From Nocardioides panzhihuensis (GTDB lineage Bacteria > Actinomycetota > Actinomycetes > Propionibacteriales > Nocardioidaceae), in NCBI RefSeq assembly GCF_013408335.1, contig NZ_JACBZR010000001.1, forward strand, positions 5,977,501 through 6,041,500: a stretch of DNA of 64,000 bases. The letters run 5' to 3'. Every line of letters begins with the position of its first letter. Within the stretch, counting starts at the first letter, position 1. The notes under the pieces are model-generated. The model saw nothing but the letters and a program-made list of their open reading frames with translations, ran no database searches and was not told the origin of the DNA. Shown in pieces: positions 50,064-58,954 of the stretch. The position numbers and the translations under genes were made by a program.

Positions 50064-51884
50064 CTAGGGCTCCATGTCGTCGTGGACGACGACCCGGGAG
50101 AGCTCGATGGTGCCGTCGGGGCACTTCCAGAAGTGCAGCCGGCGGGCGCTGGGTGTGTGGACCTGCATCGAGACCCGGTAGCAGACCGCGCCGTCGTCAC
50201 GGGACTGTGGCGCGGCGTTGCCGCCGACAGAGGTGCGCAGCTGGTGCAGCTCGCGGCCCGCCGACTGCTCCGCGAGGCCGGTGAGCACCTCCATGACCAC
50301 ATCGGCGATCTTGTCGACGGCGATGCCTTCGAGTGTGTCGACGCTGTCGAGGAACCTCTCGCCGATCGCGTAGCCGGGCAGCGGGCGGGTGGGCTGCTCG
50401 CCCAGCGGGATCCGGCGGGCCCAGGCGGCCTCGACCAGATGACGGAAGCCGCGCTCGCGGTCGGCGAAGACGGGCGGTGTCACCTCGGGCGGGGCGCTCC
50501 GCTGCTTGGCGCGGCGCAGCTGGGAGCGCATCCGGGCCAGCTCCGCGTCCCGGGTCTCGACCTGACGCGCGGCGCGCGCCAGGTCCTTGGCGAACTGCAC
50601 GCGCTCGTTGCGCAGCCCGGAGACCTGGTCGCGGAGCTCGGTCAGCTCGGCCTCGAGGCGGGCCTTCTCGGCCTTGATCGCGGTGACCTGCAGCGACATC
50701 GACTGCACCGCGGCCTTCTTCGGCGGAGTGGCCTCCTGCGCGGGTGTCGGCACCGGCTCGGGCTCAGGAGGCGGGACCGCGCGGACCGGCTCGCCCTTGC
50801 GCCGCGGCATCATCGCGGGGGTCGGGATCGCGGGCTTCGGCGGGGAGGCGCGAGAGGTCTCGACAGGCTCGTCCTCCGGGAGCGGCTCCGAGACCGTCGC
50901 CGGCGGTGCGGGCTCGGTCTCGACGTGCTCGACGGGTGCAGGCGGCGGAGCATCCGGGTCGAGCCAGGGCGGGCCGCCCGCGTACAGGGCCAGGGCCTCG
51001 CGGGCCGTGTCGTGCTCGCCGACCCCGCGGAGCGAGAGCCGCCACCTGGGCCCGGTCGCGACGACCCGGGCGAGCACGACCTCGCCCGGGGTGAGGAGGG
51101 CTTGGAGGTCGTCGTCGGGGTCTCCGGTGACGTCGGAGCGGAAGAGCTCGACGGTGACGTCGGGGTGTAGACGCAGGTCCGCGGAGCCGGCCAGGACCGA
51201 GCGGACCTCGGCGGGAACGACGTCGCCGGCGGCGTACGTTTTCAAGGCCTCTTCGGCGGTGGGACGGATCCCCCGGATGTCGAGCCAGCGCGACTTCTTC
51301 TCCAGGACGCCGTCGACGTGCATCCCAGGCGCGAGAACGCGCTCGATCGGCACCCCGGCCTGGGCGAGCTGGGGTGGGATCGAGGCGAGATCGCCGGAGC
51401 CGAGGTCGACCAGCGCGCGCTCGCTCATGATCGAGAGGATCGTGCCTGCGCGGCGCTCGCGGGTCGAGGCGGTGCGGGCACTGTCGAAGAGACCGGCCGC
51501 CGCCGCCATGTCGAGAGCGTCGTCGATGAGCTGCCCGGTGAGCTTGCGGCCCTCGGACTTGTTCCACGCGAACCGCAGCGGCGCCTGCTTCAGGTCGATG
51601 TTCCAGCCGAGGCCGACCGGGTAGACCCGCCCGGCGCCGCCGTAGACCTGGGTGCCCGGCGTCATCTTGTTCGAGAAGGCCCAGGTGTGGCCGCCGGTCG
51701 TCACCAGGTAGAGGTCGGCCAGGTCGCCGATCTCGGCGGCGATCCTCTCCATGTCGGCGTACGGGTCGGTGTGTCCGGACGCGACCGTCACCACCACAGT
51801 CGGCTTCGTGCGGGCGTCGCCGTTGAGCAACGCCGCGAGGGCCTCGGCCTCGGACGTGTTCGTCACACGTTTGATCGCAGACAT
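50064..51884 (-). CDS. Multidomain protein with S1-like parts and coiled coil, function unknown
   Basis: Not recognised. The 606-residue product has an N-terminal domain of about 110 residues (VVVTVASGHTDPYADMERIA, YLVTTGGHTWAFSN, VYGGAGRVYPVGLGW). Two stretches, LAPGMHVDGVLEKKSRWLDI and LTPGEVVLARVVATGPRWRL, look like S1/OB-fold RNA-binding repeats. A proline-rich linker (about 305-385) is followed by a coiled coil (about 395-465) and a C-terminal helical domain. There is no signal or membrane segment. A cytoplasmic nucleic-acid role fits the S1-like parts but is a guess. It has its own promoter, divergent from the subtilisin gene. Confidence 0.6.
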   Translation of the reverse strand: MSAIKRVTNTSEAEALAALLNGDARTKPTVVVTVASGHTDPYADMERIAAEIGDLADLYLVTTGGHTWAFSNKMTPGTQVYGGAGRVYPVGLGWNIDLKQAPLRFAWNKSEGRKLTGQLIDDALDMAAAAGLFDSARTASTRERRAGTILSIMSERALVDLGSGDLASIPPQLAQAGVPIERVLAPGMHVDGVLEKKSRWLDIRGIRPTAEEALKTYAAGDVVPAEVRSVLAGSADLRLHPDVTVELFRSDVTGDPDDDLQALLTPGEVVLARVVATGPRWRLSLRGVGEHDTAREALALYAGGPPWLDPDAPPPAPVEHVETEPAPPATVSEPLPEDEPVETSRASPPKPAIPTPAMMPRRKGEPVRAVPPPEPEPVPTPAQEATPPKKAAVQSMSLQVTAIKAEKARLEAELTELRDQVSGLRNERVQFAKDLARAARQVETRDAELARMRSQLRRAKQRSAPPEVTPPVFADRERGFRHLVEAAWARRIPLGEQPTRPLPGYAIGERFLDSVDTLEGIAVDKIADVVMEVLTGLAEQSAGRELHQLRTSVGGNAAPQSRDDGAVCYRVSMQVHTPSARRLHFWKCPDGTIELSRVVVHDDMEP

Positions 51885-52208
51885 GCCCCTCCTTTCACCA
51901 AACCTACAGCGAATGGAAAGGGGATCTCAGGCAACAACTCGGCCTTTGGCAGAGCATTCCGACGCCGATACCCGAGCGGGTGTCAATGACGAGGCCGTGT
52001 CATATTTGCCTCGTCGAACAGATCATGCGGCTTGGCGGCTTTACGACATTGACAGATACTTGCCGCCCTGGGGCGCTCCGAAAGCCTGCGGCCGAGACAA
52101 ATCCGGAGAACGCTGTCCGGTGGCAATAATCGATCCGTCCGCATTCCCGGGTAAAAGCGCACGATCAGTTTTCACGGGCTTGCCGACGGTATCCGCAAGG
52201 AGACCACC
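51885..52208 (+). other. Intergenic region and probable leader of the subtilisin gene
   Basis: This 324-nt region contains no convincing gene. It is less GC-rich than its surroundings and can fold locally: GGCGGC...GCCGCC around 52036-52068, and CCGGA...TCCGG around 52103-52121. An AAGGAGA ribosome binding site at 52197-52203 precedes the TTG start. A structured leader is possible, but no known riboswitch class is matched. Confidence 0.4.
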
Positions 52209-55200
52209 TTGAGATACTCACGCCTCGGCCGATCGGCCGTAGTAGCAGCCACAGGCATACTCGCCGTCACGGCTGCGATGTTTGCCACTCCCGCATTCGC
52301 CGGCACCCCTACAGCCGACGACAAGGCCCCCGCGGCCAAGCTCACGTCCACCCTCGAGTCCACGTTCGAGAAGTCGGGCTCGACCGACTTCTGGCTCCGA
52401 TTCTCCGACAAGGCCAACCTCGGCCCCGCCTCCTCCATCAAGGACTGGACCGAGCGAGGCCAGTACGTCGTCGACGCGCTGGAGAAGACGGCGAAGGCAT
52501 CTCAGGCCGGCGCCGTCGCCGAGCTCGAAGCCGCCAAGGTCAACTACAAGACGTACGCGATCTCGAACGCGATCCTGGTGAAGGACGCCTCCGAGAACCT
52601 GGCGCTGAAGCTGGCCGCCGACCCGGAGATCAAGACCGTGCACGAGCGGGCCAAGGTCTCGCTCGTCGAGCCGGTCAAGAAGGAGGCGTCGACCAAGGCG
52701 CCGCAGGGCATCGAGTGGGGCATCGACTTCGTCAACGCCCCCGAGGCGTGGGAGCAGGGTGCCACCGGCGCCGGCATCGTGGTCTCCAGTGTCGACTCGG
52801 GGACCGACTACACCCACCCGGCCCTGGTGGACCAGTACCGCGGCAACAACGGCGACGGTTCCTTCACGCACGACTACAACTGGTACGACGCCTACGACGA
52901 CTGCTCGAACGGTCCCTGTGACCTCGACGGCCACGGCACCCACACCATGGGCACCATGGTCGGCGACGACGGCGCCGGCAACCAGATCGGTGTCGCTCCC
53001 GATGCCGAGTGGATCGAGACCAACGGCTGCTGCGGCTCCGACGCCGGACTCCTCGAGTCGGGCTGGTGGCTGCTGGAGCCGACCGACGCCGCCGGGCAGA
53101 ACCCCGACGTCTCCAAGCGTCCGCACGTCATCAACAACTCCTGGGGCTGGGACGGCGTCGGTCACATCGATTCCTTCTTCGACGACGTGAACGCCGCCTG
53201 GAACGCAGCCGGCCAGTTCTCCTCGTGGGCCTCCGGCAACCCGGGCTCCATGTGCCAGGGAACGTCCTCACCGGGCGCGAACGTGCTGACCTATGCGGTC
53301 GGCGCGGTCGACTCCTCCGGCAACGTCGCCTCTTTCTCGGGCCGTGGCCCAGGTCAGAACGGCCTGGTCAAGCCCAACATCGCGGCGCCGGGCGTGAGCG
53401 TACGCTCCTCCCTCCCGGGTGGCTCGTACGGCAGCTACAACGGCACCTCGATGGCAGCCCCGCACGTCGCGGGCGCCGTCGCGGCGCTGTGGAGCTACAA
53501 CCCGACCCTGGTCGGTGACGTCGAGGAGACCCGCCGTCTGCTCAACGAGGCGGCGACCGATGTCGACGACACCACCTGCGGTGGCACCGCCGAGAACAAC
53601 AACGTGTACGGCGAGGGCCATCTCGACCTGGCTCGACTGATCGCCCTGGCTCCGGCCGAAGGTGGCACCATCGCCGGCACCGTCACCAGCGGCGGCGAGG
53701 CCATCGAGGGCGCGACCGTCGAGCTCGACGGCGAGGCTCTCGACCGCACCCTCACGACCGACGCCGAGGGTCACTTCTCGGCCGACGTCTACGTCGGTGA
53801 CTACGAGCTGACCGCCTCGGCGTTCGGCTTCGTCACCGAGTCCAGCACCGCGAAGGTCGTCGAGGGGGCCACTGCGACGGTCGACTTCGACCTCGCCGGA
53901 GCTCCGAAGTACACCGTGAGCGGAGCGGTCACCAACGCGAGCACCGGCGCCCCGGTCGCCGGGGCCGAGATCCAGCTGTCGCCGGGCAACCTGTCTGCGA
54001 CCTCGGGTGCCAACGGTGCCTACACGCTCGCGGGCGTCCCGGAGGGGACGTACACGATCTTCACCGAAGGGTCCGGCTGTGCCGCGCCGACGAGCGCAGA
54101 GGTCGTCGTCACGGGCAACAAGACCCACAACGTCAAGCTCGTCTTCTCCTACGACGACCACGGGTACTTCTGTGCGGAGGGGTCGAGCGGCGTACGTTCC
54201 GGAACCACCGCGCTCGGGCTCGAAGGTGACGATGTGTCCGGAGCGGTGGACCTGCCGTTCAGCTTCCCGCTCTACGGGGGCAGCTATGCCAAGGCGTACG
54301 TGTCGTCCAACGGTCACGTGAACTTCCTGGCGGCCAACACCTCCTACAGCAACGTGGCGATCCCGGCCGCCGGGGTGCCGAACGCGGCGCTCTACGCGTT
54401 CTGGGACGACCTCGACACCCGGGGTGCGGCCGACGTGTTCACCGGGGCGACGACCGTCGACGGTGTGGACGCATTCGTCATCGAGTGGCGCGACGTCTAC
54501 CCGCGGGGCGCCACGGACCAGGTGATGGACTTCTCGGCGACCCTCTTCGAGGATGGCCGGGTCGAGCTGGGCTACGGAGATCTGCCCAACGTGGACCGAA
54601 CGCTCGGCAGCTCGGCCACGATCGGCATCGAGAACGCGAACGGCTCGATCGCCACGCAGTACTCGTTCAATACCGCCTCGCTCAGCGACAGCAAGTCGAT
54701 CACCTTCGACATGGCCCCGAGGGGCACGGTCGCCGGTGTCGTCAAGGACTACAACACCAAGTCCGGCATCGACGGCGCCGAGGTCACCCTGACCCCGGCT
54801 GGCGGCGGCAACGCCAAGACGGTGACGACGGGCGCCGACGGCTCCTACAGCGTCGACACCGTGACCGGAAAGTACGCGGTCAGCTTCACGGCGCCCGACT
54901 ACCAGCCGATCAACCGCAACATCACCGTCACCGAGGACACCACGCTCACCTCCAACGCCCAGCTCAAGGCCGGCCGGCTCGCCGTCACCCAGACGTCACT
55001 GGATGCCAGCCTGGCGATGGGTGGGTCGGTCTCTCGCAACCTGAGGATCACCAACTCGGGCTCCGCGCCCGCCGAGGTGAACTTGGGGGCAGCGGGTGAG
55101 GAGGTCGTCATCCAGGGTGAGAAGAGCACCTCGGCCGGCGTCACCAAGAGCGTCACGAAGGAGGCCACGAAGGTCAAGACCAAGTCGGATGCCGGTTCGA

Positions 55201-56258
55201 AGGCGTCCGGTCTGGCCTCGTCCAAGTCGGGGAGCAAGCTCGGTTCGACGGGGCAGCCGTCGGTCACCGCGCTCGCGCCCACTCCCGCGGGTGAGACGAC
55301 GCTGTCCCACTCGACCTCGCACGAGGTCGCGCAGGCCAGCTCGGTCGCGTGCCCCTCAGGGACCACGACGATCCTGCGGACGTACTCGCCGGGTGACTTC
55401 GGGGTCTCCGGGAGCTTCACGCCCACCAGCGTGAGCTTCGCGGTCCAGGAGTCGGCCAACGGGAACACGCCGGTGACGGCGACGCTCTACACGTTGCCGG
55501 AGGGTGCGGCGTTCACCTTCGCCAACCTGACCCCGATCGGGTCGGGCACGACGACGGTGACGGACGAGTTCGGGTCGCTCTACACGGTGTCGATCGCGAC
55601 ATCGACGGAGATCGCTCCGGACGACATCCTGGTCGTCGGGGTCGCGGGTGGCGCGGTCTACTTCGGGGGCAACCCTGCGGCCGAGACCTCGCCGACCTAT
55701 CTGGCCTCCGACGCGTGCGGTACGCCGGAGCCGACCGATGCCGCGGGTCTCGGGTTCCCGGACTCCAACATCATCCTGGACGTGACCGGTGAAGCCGGTG
55801 GCGCCGGGGGCGGTCCGGCCTGGCTCGACATCCAGCCGCCCACGTTCACCCTGGCGCCGGGTCAGTCGGTCGTCGCGGTGGCCTCGTTCACCGCTGCGGT
55901 CGACCAACCGGGCACCTACACCGCTGATGTCGTCATCGGGAACAACACGCCCTACACCGTGGCGCCGGTCCCGGCGACCATGACCGTGAAGGCGCCCGCA
56001 GGCTGGGGCAAGATCACGGGCACGGTGTCGGGGTCGGGTGAACCGATCGAGGATGCGGTCGTGGCGCTCGACGGCGTGTCGTACGACGTGACGCTGAGGA
56101 CGGATTCGGACGGTAGGTACGCCTACTGGATGCAGAAGTCCAACGCGCCGCTCCAGGTGGTCGTCGCGGCCGACGGGTTCGTGCCCGCCACCAAGAAGGC
56201 GCAGATCGTGGCCGGTCAGACGACTGTCTACGACTTCGACCTGAAGCCGCTCGACTAG
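52209..56258 (+). CDS. Large secreted subtilisin-like serine protease (S8) with carboxypeptidase-regulatory-like domains
   Basis: A 1349-residue extracellular protease. The signal peptide ends near AFAG (30-32). A propeptide runs to about 165. The S8 catalytic domain has D196 in VVSSVDSGTDYTHPAL, H242 in DLDGHGTHTMGT and S414 in NGTSMAAPHVAGA, so the triad is intact. After it come CarboxypepD_reg-like beta-sandwiches (about 485-560, 570-635, 835-905 and the end), and a beta-rich module (660-830, YVSSNGHVNFLA, YAFWDDLDTRG). A lysine/serine-rich linker lies at 945-1000. No cell-wall anchor is seen, so it is probably released. The start is TTG, supported by AAGGAGA 5 nt upstream and the signal peptide. 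It likely has a nutritional role. Confidence 0.92.
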   Translation: MRYSRLGRSAVVAATGILAVTAAMFATPAFAGTPTADDKAPAAKLTSTLESTFEKSGSTDFWLRFSDKANLGPASSIKDWTERGQYVVDALEKTAKASQAGAVAELEAAKVNYKTYAISNAILVKDASENLALKLAADPEIKTVHERAKVSLVEPVKKEASTKAPQGIEWGIDFVNAPEAWEQGATGAGIVVSSVDSGTDYTHPALVDQYRGNNGDGSFTHDYNWYDAYDDCSNGPCDLDGHGTHTMGTMVGDDGAGNQIGVAPDAEWIETNGCCGSDAGLLESGWWLLEPTDAAGQNPDVSKRPHVINNSWGWDGVGHIDSFFDDVNAAWNAAGQFSSWASGNPGSMCQGTSSPGANVLTYAVGAVDSSGNVASFSGRGPGQNGLVKPNIAAPGVSVRSSLPGGSYGSYNGTSMAAPHVAGAVAALWSYNPTLVGDVEETRRLLNEAATDVDDTTCGGTAENNNVYGEGHLDLARLIALAPAEGGTIAGTVTSGGEAIEGATVELDGEALDRTLTTDAEGHFSADVYVGDYELTASAFGFVTESSTAKVVEGATATVDFDLAGAPKYTVSGAVTNASTGAPVAGAEIQLSPGNLSATSGANGAYTLAGVPEGTYTIFTEGSGCAAPTSAEVVVTGNKTHNVKLVFSYDDHGYFCAEGSSGVRSGTTALGLEGDDVSGAVDLPFSFPLYGGSYAKAYVSSNGHVNFLAANTSYSNVAIPAAGVPNAALYAFWDDLDTRGAADVFTGATTVDGVDAFVIEWRDVYPRGATDQVMDFSATLFEDGRVELGYGDLPNVDRTLGSSATIGIENANGSIATQYSFNTASLSDSKSITFDMAPRGTVAGVVKDYNTKSGIDGAEVTLTPAGGGNAKTVTTGADGSYSVDTVTGKYAVSFTAPDYQPINRNITVTEDTTLTSNAQLKAGRLAVTQTSLDASLAMGGSVSRNLRITNSGSAPAEVNLGAAGEEVVIQGEKSTSAGVTKSVTKEATKVKTKSDAGSKASGLASSKSGSKLGSTGQPSVTALAPTPAGETTLSHSTSHEVAQASSVACPSGTTTILRTYSPGDFGVSGSFTPTSVSFAVQESANGNTPVTATLYTLPEGAAFTFANLTPIGSGTTTVTDEFGSLYTVSIATSTEIAPDDILVVGVAGGAVYFGGNPAAETSPTYLASDACGTPEPTDAAGLGFPDSNIILDVTGEAGGAGGGPAWLDIQPPTFTLAPGQSVVAVASFTAAVDQPGTYTADVVIGNNTPYTVAPVPATMTVKAPAGWGKITGTVSGSGEPIEDAVVALDGVSYDVTLRTDSDGRYAYWMQKSNAPLQVVVAADGFVPATKKAQIVAGQTTVYDFDLKPLD

Positions 56259-56265
56259 CTCGACA

Positions 56266-56304
56266 GCGAGGCCCCGGGCGCCGGCCGGTGTCCGGGGCCT
56301 TCGC
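56266..56304 (+). terminator. Terminator hairpin after the protease gene
   Basis: GCGAGGCCCCGG pairs with CCGGGGCCTTCGC (one bulged base) around a GC-rich loop, starting 8 nt past the stop. Confidence 0.7.
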
Positions 56305-56397
56305 GTGTATGTTCGGAACGGTGCTGGCTGGGCTCGAATGTCGGTGCTGCGGTGTACGATCGCCGCGCTTGCGAGAACAACCCCCTAACCAGCCCCT

Positions 56398-57573
56398 ATG
56401 CCACATTCCTCCCTGCCGGCCGTCGCCGAGATCCTGCGCCTGCGGGCTCCGTTGAGCCTGCAGGTCCTGCGCGCCGCTTTGAAGGGCAAACGGGTGCTGC
56501 TGACCGAGGAGGAGCTGCTCTCCATCCTGGGCTCGGGCGGCTTCGTCGAGGGGCCTCCGGGGCAGTGGAGCCTGGCTCCGGCCGCGTCCTCGGCCGCCGC
56601 CTCGACCCCGGCTCCTGCGCCGGCTCGGTTCAACCTGGCCTCGTTGGCCTCACGTGCGGGGGTGGGGAGCGACGTACTCCTGAAGGTGCTCGAGGCGTTG
56701 GTGACCGAGCACCCGGAGGTCAACTGGGGCGCGCTGCGGGACCGGTTGGAGTCGGGTGCCGATGTCGCGGTCTCCGAGCGCACGCTCGGGCTGCTGGAGG
56801 AGGGCGTACGCCGCTTCGAGGTCGCCCGACTGCACGCCGAGAAGCAGCGGGCCGAGGAGCGAGCCCGAGAGGCCGAGCGGCGCCGTGAGCTCCAGCAGAT
56901 GGCCGAGAGCGAGGTCGCGATGCTGCGTGCCGAGCTCGACGACGAGCGGCGGCGGGCGCACGACGCGGCCCTCGAGCGCGACCGGCTGCGGCAGGAGGCC
57001 GAGAAGCTGGTGGCGTTGAAGGAGCAGGAGACCGCCGCATGGGTGGCCACGGCCGCCGGTGGCTGGCTGCTCGACCTGGGCGCGCCCGAGACCTTCGGTG
57101 AGGAGAAGCTCCGTCAGGCGCTCGGCCAGCTCGAGTCGGCGCTGGTGGTGCTCAACGTCCCGGTCGCCGGCCGCGAGATCGAGGCCGTCGTGGTGCATCC
57201 CGGCGGGATCGCCGTGGTGGAGCAGTACGACATCCCCTCGACCGCCGGCGTGGTCTCGGTGCCGGCGGCGGGAGCCGCGGAGATCGACGGCCGTGCCCTG
57301 GAGGTCAGCGACCCGCGCGGTGAGGTGCTCGGCGCCGTACGTGTCCTGCAGAAGGCCGTGTCGCTCGACCTCGTCTACCTGCCAGTCGTCGCCTTCCAGG
57401 GGCCTGCCGACGCCGAGGGCGAGGATGTGCTCGTGTGCCTCACTGCCGAGGTCGACCTCGCCGTCGACGACCTGCTCCACTCCCAGACGTCGCGGGTCTC
57501 GGCCGACGACGCGATCGCGCTGCTGGCGAAGCTAGGCGTCCCCGACCTGCCAGAACCCCCCTCAGGCTTCTGA
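56398..57573 (+). CDS. Coiled-coil protein with NERD-like C-terminal part
   Basis: Function unknown. The 391-residue product begins with a helical domain that looks winged-helix-like (VAEILRLRAPLSLQVLRAAL, LLTEEELLSILGSGGFVE), a short alanine/proline linker, a second helical domain, then a highly charged coiled coil at about 135-215. The C-terminal 160 residues (REIEAVVVHPGGIAVVEQYD) resemble a nuclease-related NERD fold, but the catalytic residues are not convincing. There is no signal peptide. The ATG at 56398 has no clear ribosome binding site. It ends just before a mosaic palindromic repeat. Confidence 0.6.
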   Translation: MPHSSLPAVAEILRLRAPLSLQVLRAALKGKRVLLTEEELLSILGSGGFVEGPPGQWSLAPAASSAAASTPAPAPARFNLASLASRAGVGSDVLLKVLEALVTEHPEVNWGALRDRLESGADVAVSERTLGLLEEGVRRFEVARLHAEKQRAEERAREAERRRELQQMAESEVAMLRAELDDERRRAHDAALERDRLRQEAEKLVALKEQETAAWVATAAGGWLLDLGAPETFGEEKLRQALGQLESALVVLNVPVAGREIEAVVVHPGGIAVVEQYDIPSTAGVVSVPAAGAAEIDGRALEVSDPRGEVLGAVRVLQKAVSLDLVYLPVVAFQGPADAEGEDVLVCLTAEVDLAVDDLLHSQTSRVSADDAIALLAKLGVPDLPEPPSGF

Positions 57574-57582
57574 CTTCCTGCT

Positions 57583-57715
57583 GAGGCGTCAGGTAGGTCG
57601 GCCGAGACGTCACTGCGGTCGTTCGAGGCGTCAGCTAGGTCGTTCGAGACGGCACGGAGATGCCCTCTCAGCCGACGGGAGTGACGCCTCGGCCGACGGG
57701 GGTGACGCCTCGGCG
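57583..57715. repeat. Mosaic palindrome of 21-bp tandem units, locus A
   Basis: Three direct 21-bp units (57583, 57604, 57625; each GAG(G/A)CGTCA...GGTCG) are followed by a short hairpin GGCACGGAGATGCC. Two 21-bp units in inverse orientation then follow (57674 and 57695; GACGGG(A/G)GTGACGCCTCG). The left and right units are reverse complements apart from a variable middle. The array fills the space between two convergent genes and can fold into a large branched hairpin. Confidence 0.85.
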
Positions 57716-57720
57716 GGGGG

Positions 57721-58311
57721 TCAGAGCAGGCCGGCGGCGCGGGCCGCCTCGGCGTAGGCGGCGGCCAGGGTCGGGACGGTCTCGTGGGCGTTGAGGCCCG
57801 ACGGGTTCGGTACGACCCAGAGCTCGGAGCCGGCGAGCGGCTCCGGCTGGCGGCCCTGCTTGGCCTTGGGGCGGTTGAAGGCGGTCCGGTACGCGGTGAT
57901 CCCGGCGATCGCGACGACGTCCGGGCCTTTCTGTGTGGCCAGCCGCCGTGCGACCAGGGAGAACAGCTCGGCGCCGCCCTCCTTGAGCTCGGTGTTGGTG
58001 AGCTCGGAGGCCTTGGCGGTGGCGCGGCGGACGATGTTGGTGAAGCCGATGCCGCGCGCTCGGAAGTAGTCGCGGTCCTCCGCCGTCATGCCCGCAGAGG
58101 CGTCGATGGGGCGGTTGGTGATCCCGGCGCGGAAGATCGCCGGATAGAACCGGTTGAGCGGATGCGCGAAGTGGGTCTGTGTCGCCGCGGTCCACAGGCC
58201 GGGGTTGATGCCGACGAAGAGGAGGCGCAGGGGCTGGTCGTCTGCGGGAAGAAGATCGGGGACCGAGGCGCCGTAGTAGGTCTGGAGCTCGGCCTGGGTG
58301 AAGCGGGCCAC
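57721..58311 (-). CDS. mug: Mismatch-specific uracil/thymine DNA glycosylase (Mug-type)
   Basis: A 196-residue glycosylase of the uracil-DNA glycosylase superfamily that removes U or T opposite G. Motif 1 is LLFVGINPGLWTA (about 31-43), with the asparagine that positions water, and motif 2 is VVPNPSGLNAH near 162-172. AHPLNRFYPAIFRAG and TNIVRRATAKASELT are also conserved. The GTG at 58311 begins the conserved part and has GGAAGA upstream; an open frame far upstream is spurious. It is a single gene, divergent from the lipoprotein gene and convergent with a repeat array. Confidence 0.9.
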   Translation of the reverse strand: MARFTQAELQTYYGASVPDLLPADDQPLRLLFVGINPGLWTAATQTHFAHPLNRFYPAIFRAGITNRPIDASAGMTAEDRDYFRARGIGFTNIVRRATAKASELTNTELKEGGAELFSLVARRLATQKGPDVVAIAGITAYRTAFNRPKAKQGRQPEPLAGSELWVVPNPSGLNAHETVPTLAAAYAEAARAAGLL

Positions 58312-58401
58312 GCCGTGATCTTCCCATCCGCGCGGCTGCCCAGATGGTGGGGCCCGCCTGTCGGGGTGCAACAGCTTGGTGCCGCGGGGAGTATTTGAGA
58401 T

Positions 58402-58944
58402 ATGCACCCCAAGCGTCTTCTCCCACTCGCACTCGCTGCGACGGCGCTCCTGGTCGCGGCCTGCGGCACTCCCGAGGAAGCGACGGACCCAGGGGCCTCG
58501 CCCTCGGCCTCCGCGCCGGCGTCGTCTCCGCCGCCCAAGCCGAAGCCACAGCCGGAGCCGTCCCGCCCGCCGAGCTCGGAGAAGCCCGTCCGCGGCATCG
58601 TCTCCGCAGGTGGCGCGGCCGAGGGCAGTCTGGAGACGACCGCGACCCCGCTTCCGGACAAGGCCGCCATCGAGGCGTACGCCGCCACTCTCGGGAGCTC
58701 GCTCCAGGCTCCGTTCACCACGAAGGCGACCACGCTGCTCGCGCACGTCCCGGCCGGCCAGCGGCTCTATGCCCAGTCCGTCTACGACGGCTGCGAGTCC
58801 CCGGACCCGGCGACGATCACGGCCCGTACGACCGGGAGCGACGTCATCCTCGACGTCGCGCCGCCGAAGGGGACCAAGATCCAGTGCCTGGTCGCCGAGC
58901 GGTCGGTCGCGCTGCTATCCGCTCAAGAGGCGCCGGTCGGCTAA
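58402..58944 (+). CDS. Small proline-rich lipoprotein
   Basis: A 180-residue surface lipoprotein. The signal ends in the lipobox LVAACGT (cysteine about residue 21), followed by a Pro/Ser/Lys-rich spacer to about 65 and a small domain with one disulfide-capable cysteine pair (YDGCESPDP and KIQCLVAE). Not recognised beyond that. It lies 10 nt upstream of the adenine methyltransferase gene in the same orientation and probably shares a transcript. Confidence 0.75.
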   Translation: MHPKRLLPLALAATALLVAACGTPEEATDPGASPSASAPASSPPPKPKPQPEPSRPPSSEKPVRGIVSAGGAAEGSLETTATPLPDKAAIEAYAATLGSSLQAPFTTKATTLLAHVPAGQRLYAQSVYDGCESPDPATITARTTGSDVILDVAPPKGTKIQCLVAERSVALLSAQEAPVG

Positions 58945-58954
58945 CGTTCCCCGC

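Noticed and set aside
51960..52208. c-di-GMP or c-di-AMP riboswitch in the subtilisin leader
   Set aside because: CCGAAAGCCTGCGGCC recalls part of the GEMM motif, but the partner segments and overall layout are missing.
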